In this document: positions 43,959-54,060 of the stretch, piece by piece
How the letters are laid out: each line of letters starts with the position of its first letter
How positions within the stretch are numbered: position 1 is the first letter of the stretch
DNA from: Bacteroidota bacterium
GTDB lineage: Bacteria; Bacteroidota; Ignavibacteria; Ignavibacteriales; Ignavibacteriaceae
Direction: 5' to 3'
DNA length: 64,000 nt
Assembly: GCA_022564295.1 (NCBI GenBank)
Contig: JADFLR010000018.1
Location: forward strand, 1-64,000
Made by a program: the position numbers and the translations under genes
Notes under the pieces: generated by a model
Databases searched by the model: none
Told to the model about the DNA's origin: nothing
The model's input: only the letters and a program-made list of their open reading frames with translations

Positions 43959-44893
43959 TCTTTTCCCCCTTTTTCTTCCCGGTTGATGAGAGAGATGAAC
44001 ATCTCTTCAAGTGTATTCTTCTGAAGAACAATTTCTTTTATCAAAATATTTTCACCTCTCAGTTTATCAACAAGAATATTCATTGTTCTAATATCATCAA
44101 CTTTTACAGAATATGATCCATCATGATTTTTTGTGATTATCAAATTATCATCGGCAAACTTATTCAATTCAGGTAACTCATCATTTAGGATTAATTTATA
44201 CTCTTCTTTCCGTTCTGTTAACTCTTTAACAGTTCCTTCTCTTAGTAATTTACCTTTATTCAGTATCCCCACCCTGTCCGTAATTAATTCAACTTCCGAT
44301 AAAAGATGACTGTTAAGGAAGATAGTTTTTGAACGGCCCTTTAACTCCAAAAGTATATCTCTAATTTCTTTTCTGCCGATTGGATCAACACCGTCTGTCG
44401 GTTCATCAAGAAAGATCAGTTCGGGATCATTGATTAAAGACTGGGCTAAACCCAATCGTTGCGTCATTCCCTTTGAATACGATTTAACTTTTGTCTTTTT
44501 CCATTTGGAAAGGTTTACTAATTCAAGGAGTTCATCAATTCTTTTATCCAAGGTTGTTCCGTTTAATCCACTTAATCTCCCGAAGAATTTTAGAACCTCT
44601 CCACCTGTTAAATAGGGAGGATATTTGTGGTCTTCGGGCAGATAACCAATTCGTTTTTTTAACTCGTAATTACCAATATCCTCACCCATTAGTTTAGCTG
44701 TACCGAACGTAGGAAAAATTATCTGAAGTAAAAGTTTTACCAACGTTGTTTTACCGGCACCGTTCGGACCAAGCAACCCAAATATTGTTCCTTTGTTAAT
44801 TGTAAGGTTTAGTTCATTCAGCGCTCTAACTTTATTTTTGCCAAAAGATGATGTATAAACTTTTGATAATGAGTTTGTTTCTATAGCAATCAT
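43955..44893 (-). CDS. ABC transporter ATP-binding protein
   Basis: This 312-residue ATPase has Walker A LLGPNGAGKTTLVKLL, the signature SYSKGMTQRLGLAQSL, Walker B LIFLDEPTDGVDP and the switch His in LNSHLLSE. It is of the drug/Na/gliding-type ABCA-like exporter subfamily and pairs with the ABC-2 permease whose start overlaps its end by 4 nt. The C-terminal 90 residues are the usual extra domain after the switch region. The exported substrate is unknown. Confidence 0.92.
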   Translation of the reverse strand: MIAIETNSLSKVYTSSFGKNKVRALNELNLTINKGTIFGLLGPNGAGKTTLVKLLLQIIFPTFGTAKLMGEDIGNYELKKRIGYLPEDHKYPPYLTGGEVLKFFGRLSGLNGTTLDKRIDELLELVNLSKWKKTKVKSYSKGMTQRLGLAQSLINDPELIFLDEPTDGVDPIGRKEIRDILLELKGRSKTIFLNSHLLSEVELITDRVGILNKGKLLREGTVKELTERKEEYKLILNDELPELNKFADDNLIITKNHDGSYSVKVDDIRTMNILVDKLRGENILIKEIVLQKNTLEEMFISLINREEKGGKE

Positions 44894-45058
44894 TTATTAT
44901 CTCTTAAATAAATCGGTATTAATAATATAGGTGTATTACTTAAAATTCTATTAATTTAAACTTTGTTATAATTATATTTTAAAATACTATTGAGAAAATG
45001 AATATTCAAATTTGTTATCCTTTATTATATCCGTTATAACTTATTTTGGTCGTAATTA

Positions 45059-47650
45059 ATGCAAAACTTACAAAACAAATTAAATAAATATTTTGGTCAT
45101 ACTGAATTTCGTTACGGGCAAGATGAAATAATCTCTTCAATACTTAACGGCGAGCAGGTTATTGCAGTACTTCCAACAGGTGCCGGAAAATCATTATGCT
45201 ATCAGCTCCCAGCGCTTATCTCGGAAAATTTTTCAATAGTAATCTCACCACTTATTGCACTAATGAAGGATCAGGTAGATAATCTCAATAAAGAGAATGA
45301 AGTAGCTGCGTTTATTAACAGCACTATGGATTTTATTGAAACTGAAGAAGTTCTTCAAAAAATATCTTACGGAAAAATCAAACTTCTTTACGTTGCTCCC
45401 GAACGATTGGACAATAAAAAATTTGCCGATAGAATAGTCACATTAAATCCTAATTTTCTTTTTGTTGATGAAGCACATTGCATCAGTGAGTGGGGTCATA
45501 ATTTCAGACCAAGCTTTGCAAAAATAAATGAGTTTATAAATTACTGCTCAATTAAGAATGTTTCCGCATTTACTGCTACCGCAACACCCGAAGTAGTAAA
45601 AGATATAGGCATGCAATTAAAATTCAAAAATCCTAAAATATTTGTAAAAGGATTTGAACGAGAAAACCTACATCTAAATGTTCACCTAAATGTTAATAAA
45701 AACAGGAAATGCCAGGAACTTTTATCTGTTATTGATGGTTCCGCTATAATTTATACTTCATCCAGAAAAAAAACTGAAGAGGCAGCAGAATTTTTAACGA
45801 TGAAAGGATTTAACTGCGGTTATTATCATGCTGGATTAAACGCTATTGAAAGAAGAAGAATACAGGATGATTTTATTAATGATGAACTAAGAGTGATTTG
45901 CGCCACAAACGCATTCGGTATGGGGATTGATAAAAAAGATATCCGATTGATTATTCATTATAACATGCCCGGCTCGATAGAAAATTATTACCAGGAAATC
46001 GGGAGAGCAGGAAGAGATAATAAAAATTCGCATATACATATGTTGTATGTAGATAATGATATAAACATTCAAAATTATTTTATTTCAAATTCACATCCTA
46101 CCAAAGAACTGATACAAAATATTTATAATGCAATTAACGATTTTAATCAGATTGAAATTGGAAGCCAGCCAGAACATGAATTAATTATTGATCCCGAATA
46201 CATCTCAAACTATACAGGAATGCACATCAGCAGGGGTTTAATGCATTCTTCACTTAAGTTTTTAGAAGCAGCAGGTTATTTAAAGCTTATTTCTGAACTT
46301 GAGAAAAAAGATACTATCCAAATTTTAATGAGCAGAAATAGAATTGAAGAATTTGTAAAAAGAACATCAAATGCAGAAATCAAAAACAGTTTATTAATTC
46401 TTCTGCGTGAATTTGGAAGCAAACTTTTTACCGAGCGCAAACAGGTTTCAATTGCGAAAATATCGAAGTTGTTAGGTGTTTCAGAAGATATATTATTCGA
46501 ATCGCTGATAACACTCGATAACCTTGGTGTTATATCATTCCTACCCTCTATCGGAAAAGAAACAATTTATCTTACCGCACAACGAACTGAGAAAGAACGA
46601 CTTAAACTTAATTACAAAAAAATAAACGAGAGTTATCTAAACTCAAAACAAAAATTAGATAAGATAATTGATTACACTTTCACAAATGACTGCCGTTTTA
46701 AGTTTATACTTGGTTATTTTGGTGAAAATATTGATAGCTACAAATGCGGAAAGTGTGATATTTGTACCGCAAGTGACAGAATATCAGATACAACTTCCGA
46801 TTATTTATCGGAAATGATTTTAAAGACCCTTGCAGAAGCTGATAACTCGCTCCCGGAAAAATCAATAATAAATATTCTTAAAGGTGAAAGAGAAAAGGAA
46901 AGTTTTGCAGATTTCGAGAGTTTTGGTACCGCTGTAAATTACGATAAAGGTGAGATCAAAATAATCTTTCAACATCTTATCTCTAAAAAGCTTGTAACAC
47001 GAATGGAAGGTAAAAACCGACAACTGGAGATTACTAATACAGGTTTAAAAAAGGTTGATGATATTTTTACGCCGGTTCAAAAAACCGATAATTATGAGAA
47101 AGATCTTGAGTTATATCATATTCTGCGAACGATAAGAAAAATAACATCGGAAAGATTTATGCAAACTCAATACCTGCTTTGCCCGGATGAAGTACTGCGC
47201 AGTGTAGTAAAAAGTAAACCTCTAACTAAAGCAGAACTATTAAATATTTCTTCATTCAACAACCGAATGTTCAATAAAATTGGCAATGATTTTCTTGCAG
47301 CAGTAAAAAGTTATGCTGAAAAGAACAAAGAAGTAAAACGCAAAGGCGAGGTGCCTTCATCTATTAAAGAAACATATAAATTATTGCTAAAAAATTACAG
47401 CTTAAAGGAGATTGCACAGTTACGCAAATTAACTGAGCCAGTAGTTTCAATGCAGATAGAAACAATACTTGAATACTATCCGCAATGTAAGATTGATTTT
47501 CTATTTGATCCGGATTCTTATAATAAAATTAATGATGAAATAAAGAAAGGATATTCTTCATTAAAAGAAATAAAAGAACGGCTGCCTAATAAAATTACTT
47601 ACGCCCAAATTAGAATAGCAGTTGCAAAGAACAAGGTTACTGCTCCTTAG
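45059..47650 (+). CDS. recQ: ATP-dependent DNA helicase RecQ
   Basis: RecQ unwinds DNA during recombination and repair. The 863-residue protein has Walker A LPTGAGKSLCYQLPAL, the box DEAH in LFVDEAHCISEWG, helicase motif VI YYQEIGRAGRDN, the zinc cysteines in YKCGKCDIC, an RQC winged helix, an HRDC domain around FMQTQYLLCPDEVLRSVV and a C-terminal helix-turn-helix domain (about 770-860). The total is longer than the 610-residue E. coli form because of that extra domain. It overlaps the DUF4296 lipoprotein gene on the other strand by 14 nt at their 3' ends. Confidence 0.94.
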   Translation: MQNLQNKLNKYFGHTEFRYGQDEIISSILNGEQVIAVLPTGAGKSLCYQLPALISENFSIVISPLIALMKDQVDNLNKENEVAAFINSTMDFIETEEVLQKISYGKIKLLYVAPERLDNKKFADRIVTLNPNFLFVDEAHCISEWGHNFRPSFAKINEFINYCSIKNVSAFTATATPEVVKDIGMQLKFKNPKIFVKGFERENLHLNVHLNVNKNRKCQELLSVIDGSAIIYTSSRKKTEEAAEFLTMKGFNCGYYHAGLNAIERRRIQDDFINDELRVICATNAFGMGIDKKDIRLIIHYNMPGSIENYYQEIGRAGRDNKNSHIHMLYVDNDINIQNYFISNSHPTKELIQNIYNAINDFNQIEIGSQPEHELIIDPEYISNYTGMHISRGLMHSSLKFLEAAGYLKLISELEKKDTIQILMSRNRIEEFVKRTSNAEIKNSLLILLREFGSKLFTERKQVSIAKISKLLGVSEDILFESLITLDNLGVISFLPSIGKETIYLTAQRTEKERLKLNYKKINESYLNSKQKLDKIIDYTFTNDCRFKFILGYFGENIDSYKCGKCDICTASDRISDTTSDYLSEMILKTLAEADNSLPEKSIINILKGEREKESFADFESFGTAVNYDKGEIKIIFQHLISKKLVTRMEGKNRQLEITNTGLKKVDDIFTPVQKTDNYEKDLELYHILRTIRKITSERFMQTQYLLCPDEVLRSVVKSKPLTKAELLNISSFNNRMFNKIGNDFLAAVKSYAEKNKEVKRKGEVPSSIKETYKLLLKNYSLKEIAQLRKLTEPVVSMQIETILEYYPQCKIDFLFDPDSYNKINDEIKKGYSSLKEIKERLPNKITYAQIRIAVAKNKVTAP

Positions 47651-47960
47651 TAGCTTTCAATTCCTGGACTTGCTTTATTGCACCTTCAAAAAAATTTTCC
47701 CACTTATCCGGATTATAATTATAATACTCTATTGTTTTTGTATAAATGGAATCGGTTACATTATACTTTTGTAGTATTAATGTTTTTAAAGAATCATTAG
47801 AGATAGAGTTATCAGTAAGTGTATCCTGCGCAACCAAAATATCTATATATATTTTTGTAAACTTATCTTCAGGAATGATATCGTCTTTTGAACAACTAAA
47901 AATAAATACAGACAGCAAGAAGATAATTGTGATAATTTTAGTTTCAGTTAACAAGATCAA
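47637..47960 (-). CDS. DUF4296-type lipoprotein
   Basis: The 107-residue protein has a lipoprotein signal (FLLSVFIFSCSKDD). The mature part has a helical pattern FTKIYIDILVAQDTL, LILQKYNVTDSIY and YYNYNPDKW, which fits DUF4296, a small family found mostly in Bacteroidota and relatives. The start appears to be TTG 47960, which overlaps the stop codon of the upstream rhomboid gene in the form TTGA, so translation is coupled. The function is unknown. Confidence 0.75.
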   Translation of the reverse strand: MILLTETKIITIIFLLSVFIFSCSKDDIIPEDKFTKIYIDILVAQDTLTDNSISNDSLKTLILQKYNVTDSIYTKTIEYYNYNPDKWENFFEGAIKQVQELKATKEQ

Positions 47961-48886
47961 TTCATCTTTTTACTTGCTTCAAAAAGAATTTTCTTTTCTC
48001 TCTCCGATAAATTCTCGTAACCAGACTGACTTATTTTATCAAGTATTCTGTCAATCTCTTCCTGGGAGATCTGCTCATTACTCCTATCCTTTATATCGTG
48101 ATATTTTGCATCTTCAATATTATTTCTTCCTTTATTTAAGTTTTTACCAAGATTTTTAAACAGATTTGTAAAACTGCTTCCGGATGAATAGTAATGTGAG
48201 CCCATTAATTTTCGTTTAATGGGTGAGTCAATTGACTTATCGAACATAATAAAAAGAAAGCCGGCAAGTGCACCACCAAGATGAGCTAAATGTGCAACGT
48301 TACTTCCAGCACTGTCTACGAGTAAAAATTCCAATATGATTAAAAAGCCAATTAAGTATTTAGCCCGCACCGGAATTAAAAAGTAAAGATAAATTTGTCT
48401 ATCAGGGAAAAGCATTCCGAAAGCGATTAGCACACCATAAACAGCACCCGAAGCACCGATTGTAACTGCAGCACTTCCTCCCAATATAGGTGTGAAGAAA
48501 AGCTGAAACAATCCGGCAGCAAAACCAGCAAGAAGATAGTAATAAAGAAATTTTTTCGTGCCCCATAAATTTTCTATCTCCATACCGAACATCCATAAAG
48601 CAAACATATTAAAAAGAATATGACTAAAACTTCCATGCATGAACATATAAGTAAATAACTGCCAAACCTGGAAATTAAATGGTTGTCCTGCGGGGTCAAC
48701 CCCGGAAAGTGGATTAAGAGCAAACCATCTGTTTAAAATATACCAACCCGGTAATCCTCCAATAACCACTTCAGCCAATATAATTTGGAGGAAGTAAATC
48801 GCGCCATTAATTATTAATAGGTTTTTTATAATTGGGGGGAAAACACTAAATCCGCCGAATCCTCGTGGTCTATAATATCCGTTCAA
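47957..48886 (-). CDS. Rhomboid-family intramembrane serine protease
   Basis: Rhomboids cleave membrane proteins inside the bilayer. The 309-residue protein has the six-helix core (about residues 15-215) with the catalytic Ser in GASGAVYGVLIAFG, the His in AHLAHLGGALAGF and the helix-1 WR-like segment. After the core a cytosolic tail of about 90 residues is charged and ends EKKILFEASKKMN. The substrate is unknown. It is downstream of pgk by 21 nt and is coupled to the DUF4296 lipoprotein gene. Confidence 0.9.
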   Translation of the reverse strand: MNGYYRPRGFGGFSVFPPIIKNLLIINGAIYFLQIILAEVVIGGLPGWYILNRWFALNPLSGVDPAGQPFNFQVWQLFTYMFMHGSFSHILFNMFALWMFGMEIENLWGTKKFLYYYLLAGFAAGLFQLFFTPILGGSAAVTIGASGAVYGVLIAFGMLFPDRQIYLYFLIPVRAKYLIGFLIILEFLLVDSAGSNVAHLAHLGGALAGFLFIMFDKSIDSPIKRKLMGSHYYSSGSSFTNLFKNLGKNLNKGRNNIEDAKYHDIKDRSNEQISQEEIDRILDKISQSGYENLSEREKKILFEASKKMN

Positions 48887-48907
48887 AGCATGTTCCTTAT
48901 TAAATAT

Positions 48908-50104
48908 TTAAACATCATTTAAAGCTGCAACTCCCGGAAGAATTTTTCCTTCAAGAAATTCGAGTGAAGCGCCGCCGCCCGTTGAAACGTGAGATACTTT
49001 ATCTTCCAATCCTGCTTTGCTTATTGCAGCTACAGAATCGCCACCGCCAACAACGGTTACTGCACCTTTCTCAGTTGCTTTAACAAGTGCTTGTGCAATT
49101 GCAATTGTGCCTTTAGCAAAATTATCCATCTCGAACACTCCCATTGGTCCGTTCCAAACAATTGTATTAGATTTCAACAATTCATCTTTAAACAATTTAA
49201 TTGTTTCAAGGCCTATATCCAATCCCATTTTGCTGGCAGGAATATTTTCCACAGAAACGGTCTCAAACGCTGAATCGTTAGTAAACTCTTCCGCGACAAC
49301 AACATCAACAGGAAGTAAAAATTTTGCTTTAGAATTTTTAAGCTTTGCAAGTATATCCACTGCCATTTCCAATTTTTCTTCTTCCAATAAGGATTTCCCT
49401 ATCTCTTTTCCCTGCGCTTTTAAAAATGTAAACGCCATTCCTCCGCCAACAATAAGAGTATCAACTTTATTCATCAAATTATTGATAACATCAATCTTTC
49501 CCGAAATTTTTGCGCCACCAAGAATAGCACAATATGGTCTTCCTGGATTTGCCAAAGCTGATCCAAGATAATCTATCTCTTTTTCCATCAAATAACCTGC
49601 AGCACATCTTTCGATGAATCTTGTAACACCTTCTGTAGACGCATGCGCACGATGAGCACTTCCGAATGCATCGTTGATATAAATATCGCCAAGTTGTGCA
49701 AGCTGTTTTGCAAAATCAGGATCGTTTTTTGTTTCACCATTATGAAACCGAACATTTTCTAAAACAAGCACATCACCTAGTTTCATTCTGTTTACTGCTG
49801 ATTCAACTTCTTCACCTATACAATCATCTACAAACAAGACTTCCTTACCGAGCAATTCTCCTAATCTAACAGCCGCAGGTTTTAGACTGAACTCCTGCTT
49901 TCTTTCACCTTTCGGTCTTCCAAGATGGCTCATTAATATTACTTTGCCGCCATCATTAATTATTTTATTAATGGTTGGAAGAGACGCTTTGATCCTTATA
50001 TCATTTGTGATATTTTGGTTTTCATCAAGCGGAACGTTGAAATCCACTCTAACCAAAACTCTTTTATCTTTCAGATCAAAATTATCAATTGTTAGTTTTT
50101 TCAT
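48908..50104 (-). CDS. pgk: Phosphoglycerate kinase
   Basis: Pgk transfers a phosphate from 1,3-bisphosphoglycerate to ADP in glycolysis. The 398-residue protein shows KRVLVRVDFNVPLDENQNI, LMSHLGRPKGERK, LLENVRFHNGETKNDPDFA, the nucleotide-site YCAILGGAKISGKI, TIVWNGPMGVFEMDNFA and the C-terminal VSTGGGASLEFLEGK. All are canonical. It follows gap, separated by a structured intergenic repeat, so the two may not be fully cotranscribed. Confidence 0.96.
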   Translation of the reverse strand: MKKLTIDNFDLKDKRVLVRVDFNVPLDENQNITNDIRIKASLPTINKIINDGGKVILMSHLGRPKGERKQEFSLKPAAVRLGELLGKEVLFVDDCIGEEVESAVNRMKLGDVLVLENVRFHNGETKNDPDFAKQLAQLGDIYINDAFGSAHRAHASTEGVTRFIERCAAGYLMEKEIDYLGSALANPGRPYCAILGGAKISGKIDVINNLMNKVDTLIVGGGMAFTFLKAQGKEIGKSLLEEEKLEMAVDILAKLKNSKAKFLLPVDVVVAEEFTNDSAFETVSVENIPASKMGLDIGLETIKLFKDELLKSNTIVWNGPMGVFEMDNFAKGTIAIAQALVKATEKGAVTVVGGGDSVAAISKAGLEDKVSHVSTGGGASLEFLEGKILPGVAALNDV

Positions 50105-50251
50105 TTTTTAATTTCAGGTTTTATATTTCCCATAATCCCGATATCAACAGTAATATTAATAAAAGGGAAGAAGAATATTGCTATTCAATAAGAAGAAATT
50201 CAACCGTCGTTATGTTGAATCTAGAGATCTTCTCAAAAGTATTGTAATTTT

Positions 50252-50320
50252 GTCATTCCCGTGGAAACGGGAATCTAAAATCTTTATTGCAATTTAGATT
50301 CCCACTTTAGTGGGAATGAC
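50252..50320. repeat. Paired ATTCCC-N8-GGGAAT palindromes, copy 2
   Basis: The 69-bp element starts GTCATTCCC and ends GGGAATGAC. It contains two perfect hairpins, ATTCCC-N8-GGGAAT at 50255-50274 and 50298-50317. The inner arms GGGAATCTAAA and TTTAGATTCCC are also inverted copies, so the whole element can form one long dyad. It is the counterpart of 30813-30882 and lies between gap and pgk, where it could terminate or attenuate the gap transcript. Confidence 0.88.
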
Positions 50321-50383
50321 AAGACAGTAAAAACTACTTATAAGAGAACCTCACAAAATTAAATCACTACCATTATTAAATAA

Positions 50384-51379
<996 letters not shown>

Positions 51380-51424
51380 TTATCTCCTTTGATAAATATT
51401 GATTTTCTTTATATAAGTAATTTG

Positions 51425-51455
51425 TAAAATTACTCAAAGGTGTAAGTAATTTCAA
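51425..51455 (-). promoter_or_regulatory. Candidate promoter for gap
   Basis: On the minus strand TTG (51455-51453), 20 nt, then TAATTTTA (51432-51425), seven of eight matches to TAnnTTTG. It lies 48 nt upstream of the start codon. Confidence 0.45.
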
Positions 51456-51581
51456 TTCTGAAGCATCTGTAGGTTTGCTTTTATGAGGAATCCGAAAATA
51501 AAACCTACTGCTAATAATAAATTTTATTGTTTTGTTTAGCGAGAAAGAGCTCTATTTAGATTAACTGATATACATTTTTTA

Positions 51582-51589
51582 TATATTTG
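51582..51589 (+). promoter_or_regulatory. -7 element of the ferritin gene promoter
   Basis: TATATTTG is a perfect match to TAnnTTTG, 46 nt upstream of the ferritin start. No TTG is found at the usual distance upstream, so only the -7 element is supported. Confidence 0.35.
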
Positions 51590-51635
51590 TAATATTAACA
51601 ATTAAATTAATTTAGGAATAAATACGAGGATTAAA

Positions 51636-52130
51636 ATGATATTGAAAAAAATTCAGGATGCACTTAATACACAATTAAATGCAGAATTTTACTCATCATA
51701 TTTTTATTTATCGATGTCTACATACTTCGAGTCAAAAGATCTTCAGGGATTTGCAAGGTGGTTCAGAGTTCAGGCAAATGAGGAATATGAACACGCAATG
51801 AAAATATTTGATTACATTTATCAGATTGGCGGCGAGGTAAAGTTAATGCAGATTGATGGACCTAAAACCGATTGGGAATCATTTCTCGAAGTATTCCAGG
51901 ATACTTTTGAGCACGAACAAAAAATAACAAAAAGTATTAATGAGCTTCTTGATCTGGCAATCATTGAAAAAGATCATGCTACTGTAAACTTCTTGCAATG
52001 GTTTGTAAGCGAGCAGGTTGAAGAAGAAGCAACTTCACAACAAAACGTAAAGAAGATGGAAATGATTGGTGATAGCAAAAGTGGCTTGTTTATGCTCGAT
52101 AGAGAATTAGGCAGCAGGGTTAATCAATAA
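51636..52130 (+). CDS. ftnA: Non-heme ferritin
   Basis: Ferritin stores iron and detoxifies ferrous iron. The 164-residue protein is a four-helix bundle with NTQLNAEFYSSYFYLSMSTY, ARWFRVQANEEYEHAMKIF (the ferroxidase-site Glu and ExxH) and FLQWFVSEQVEEEATSQQNV. Tyr/Glu residues expected at the ferroxidase site are present by eye. It is convergent with nuoF and has its own promoter element. Confidence 0.94.
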   Translation: MILKKIQDALNTQLNAEFYSSYFYLSMSTYFESKDLQGFARWFRVQANEEYEHAMKIFDYIYQIGGEVKLMQIDGPKTDWESFLEVFQDTFEHEQKITKSINELLDLAIIEKDHATVNFLQWFVSEQVEEEATSQQNVKKMEMIGDSKSGLFMLDRELGSRVNQ

Positions 52131-52245
52131 TAAACCCTAATAGTTTTTCCTTCGGGGCGCAAATCATTTTACATTTTGAAAAATACAAATACCGATACCT
52201 GATTACTTTTTAAATGACTTGCACATTTACATAATGTTTGTGATT

Positions 52246-53568
52246 TTAATCCGTAATATCATCAAGAGGGAAAGCAGTTTGTCTCATTGAGTGAACTTTG
52301 TTTTTAACAGTAATCATAACCTCTTTCTTAACTCTTTCCTCAAAGTAATCTCTGAATCTTGTTATCATATATCTGACAGGCCAGGCAGCAGCTTCTCCTA
52401 AAGCACAGATAGTATTTCCTTCGATATTATTTGCAATTGAGATGAGCAAATCAAGATCGCCGTATGAACCTTCATCATTTAGAATCCTATTAAGAACCTT
52501 TTCCATCCACCCGGTTCCTTCACGGCAGGGTGTACATAGTCCACAGGATTCGTGATGATAAAATTGAGTTATTCTTGCCAAAACTTTCACAAGATCCGTA
52601 TCCTCATCCATTACCATTATGCCTGCAGTACCTATTGCAGAGCCAACCTCCTTAAGTGATTCAGCATCCATCTTTACTCCTTCAATCTGATCGCCTCTTA
52701 ACGGAGGCATAGAAGAGCCGCCAGGAATAACACAAAGGATTTTTTTATTTCCGGGCACTCCTCCAGCATAATTATAAATAATATCGGTTAAAAGAGTCCC
52801 GCTTGGTAATTCATAAATACCTGGTTTGTTCACGTGTCCGCTCACACCAAAAAGAATTGTACCGGGATGTTTTGGTTCACCGATAGCCGCAAACCACTCC
52901 CAACCGTTTTCAATTATTTTAGGAATGTTAGTAATTGTTTCAATATTATTTATTGTAGTTGGATTTCCCCACAGACCGTTCTGTGCAGGAAATGGAGGTT
53001 TGATTCTTGGATATCCACGCTTTCCTTCAAGAGAATTCATCAATGATGATTCCTCGCCGCAAATGTACGCGCCGGCACCCTTATGAATATAAATATCACA
53101 ATAAAAATTAGTACCGAAAGTTTCTTTCATCCCTTCGCCAACAAAACCCTTTTCATATGCATCATTAATGGCTTTTTGCATCAGCTTTATCCATTTGTGA
53201 TATTCACCGCGGATATAAACATAGGCAACCTTCGCACCAATTGCGTAACAAGTTATTAATGTACCTTCAATTAATTGGTGAGGATTATCTTCAAATATTT
53301 GTCTGTCTTTAAATGAACCGGGCTCACTTTCATCGCCATTAACACAAAGATATTTTGGTTTATCAGTTGTCTTCGGCATAAAACTCCACTTTAACCCTGC
53401 CGAGAAAGCAGCGCCGCCTCTTCCTCTTAAACCTGATTTTTTAACCTGGTCAATTATATCATCGGATGATTGCTCAAAAGCCTTTTTTGCAGCTTTATAA
53501 CCACCTTGTTCAACATAAACATCTATTTGATGAAAGTTTTCTATTTCAGGGAGAACAATCTTTTCCAT
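52246..53568 (-). CDS. nuoF: NADH-quinone oxidoreductase subunit F
   Basis: NuoF binds NADH, FMN and the first 4Fe-4S cluster (N3) of complex I. The 440-residue protein has the FMN/NADH-binding GLRGRGGAAFSAGLKWSF, the ADDESEPGSFKDR-like NGDESEPGSFKDR and the cluster cysteines SCGLCTPCREGTGW and NTICALGEAAAWP. It is the last visible gene of nuoABCDEF, and nuoG is not downstream: ferritin converges from the other side. Confidence 0.95.
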   Translation of the reverse strand: MEKIVLPEIENFHQIDVYVEQGGYKAAKKAFEQSSDDIIDQVKKSGLRGRGGAAFSAGLKWSFMPKTTDKPKYLCVNGDESEPGSFKDRQIFEDNPHQLIEGTLITCYAIGAKVAYVYIRGEYHKWIKLMQKAINDAYEKGFVGEGMKETFGTNFYCDIYIHKGAGAYICGEESSLMNSLEGKRGYPRIKPPFPAQNGLWGNPTTINNIETITNIPKIIENGWEWFAAIGEPKHPGTILFGVSGHVNKPGIYELPSGTLLTDIIYNYAGGVPGNKKILCVIPGGSSMPPLRGDQIEGVKMDAESLKEVGSAIGTAGIMVMDEDTDLVKVLARITQFYHHESCGLCTPCREGTGWMEKVLNRILNDEGSYGDLDLLISIANNIEGNTICALGEAAAWPVRYMITRFRDYFEERVKKEVMITVKNKVHSMRQTAFPLDDITD

Positions 53569-54051
53569 TTAATTTGTTTGTTTTAAGGATTCCAAAATTT
53601 CTTCTACCTTTTCTTTACTCAGGTTTTCATAGTAATCTTCATTAACAGCAATCATAGGCGCAGTACCACAGCTTCCCATACATTCAACTTCTTCAAGAGA
53701 GAATATGCTGTCTTCGGTTACTTCCATATTTTCAATACCTAATTTTTCCTTTACATTATCCCAAATTTCATAGCCGCCGCGAAGCATACAAGATACATTT
53801 GTGCAAATCTGGATATGATATTTACCCATCGGTTTTTGATGATACATTGTGTAAAAGGTAACCACTCCCAAAACTTCCTCGGAGGGCATTTCAAGCAGAT
53901 TGGCAACTTCTTTTATCACTTCATTTGAAATGTAACCGTTCTGTTCCTGCCCAATGTACAATGCCTTCATTACCACAGGTTGTTTTTCAGGATATTTTTT
54001 GAACTCCTGTTTTATTCTTTCCAGATTTTCTTGGGTGAATTTAAATTCCAT
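53569..54051 (-). CDS. nuoE: NADH-quinone oxidoreductase subunit E
   Basis: NuoE carries the N1a 2Fe-2S cluster of the NADH-oxidising module. The 160-residue protein has a helical N-terminus and a thioredoxin-like domain with cysteines in CTNVSC and CMGSC. It follows nuoD by 9 nt and runs directly into nuoF with no gap between stop and start. Confidence 0.94.
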   Translation of the reverse strand: MEFKFTQENLERIKQEFKKYPEKQPVVMKALYIGQEQNGYISNEVIKEVANLLEMPSEEVLGVVTFYTMYHQKPMGKYHIQICTNVSCMLRGGYEIWDNVKEKLGIENMEVTEDSIFSLEEVECMGSCGTAPMIAVNEDYYENLSKEKVEEILESLKQTN

Positions 54052-54060
54052 TATCTGCCT

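Noticed and set aside
49017-49571. Plus-strand open frame of 184 codons inside pgk
   Set aside because: It lies opposite pgk, which is fully supported by motifs; the frame is Ser/Thr/Pro-rich as expected of an antisense shadow.
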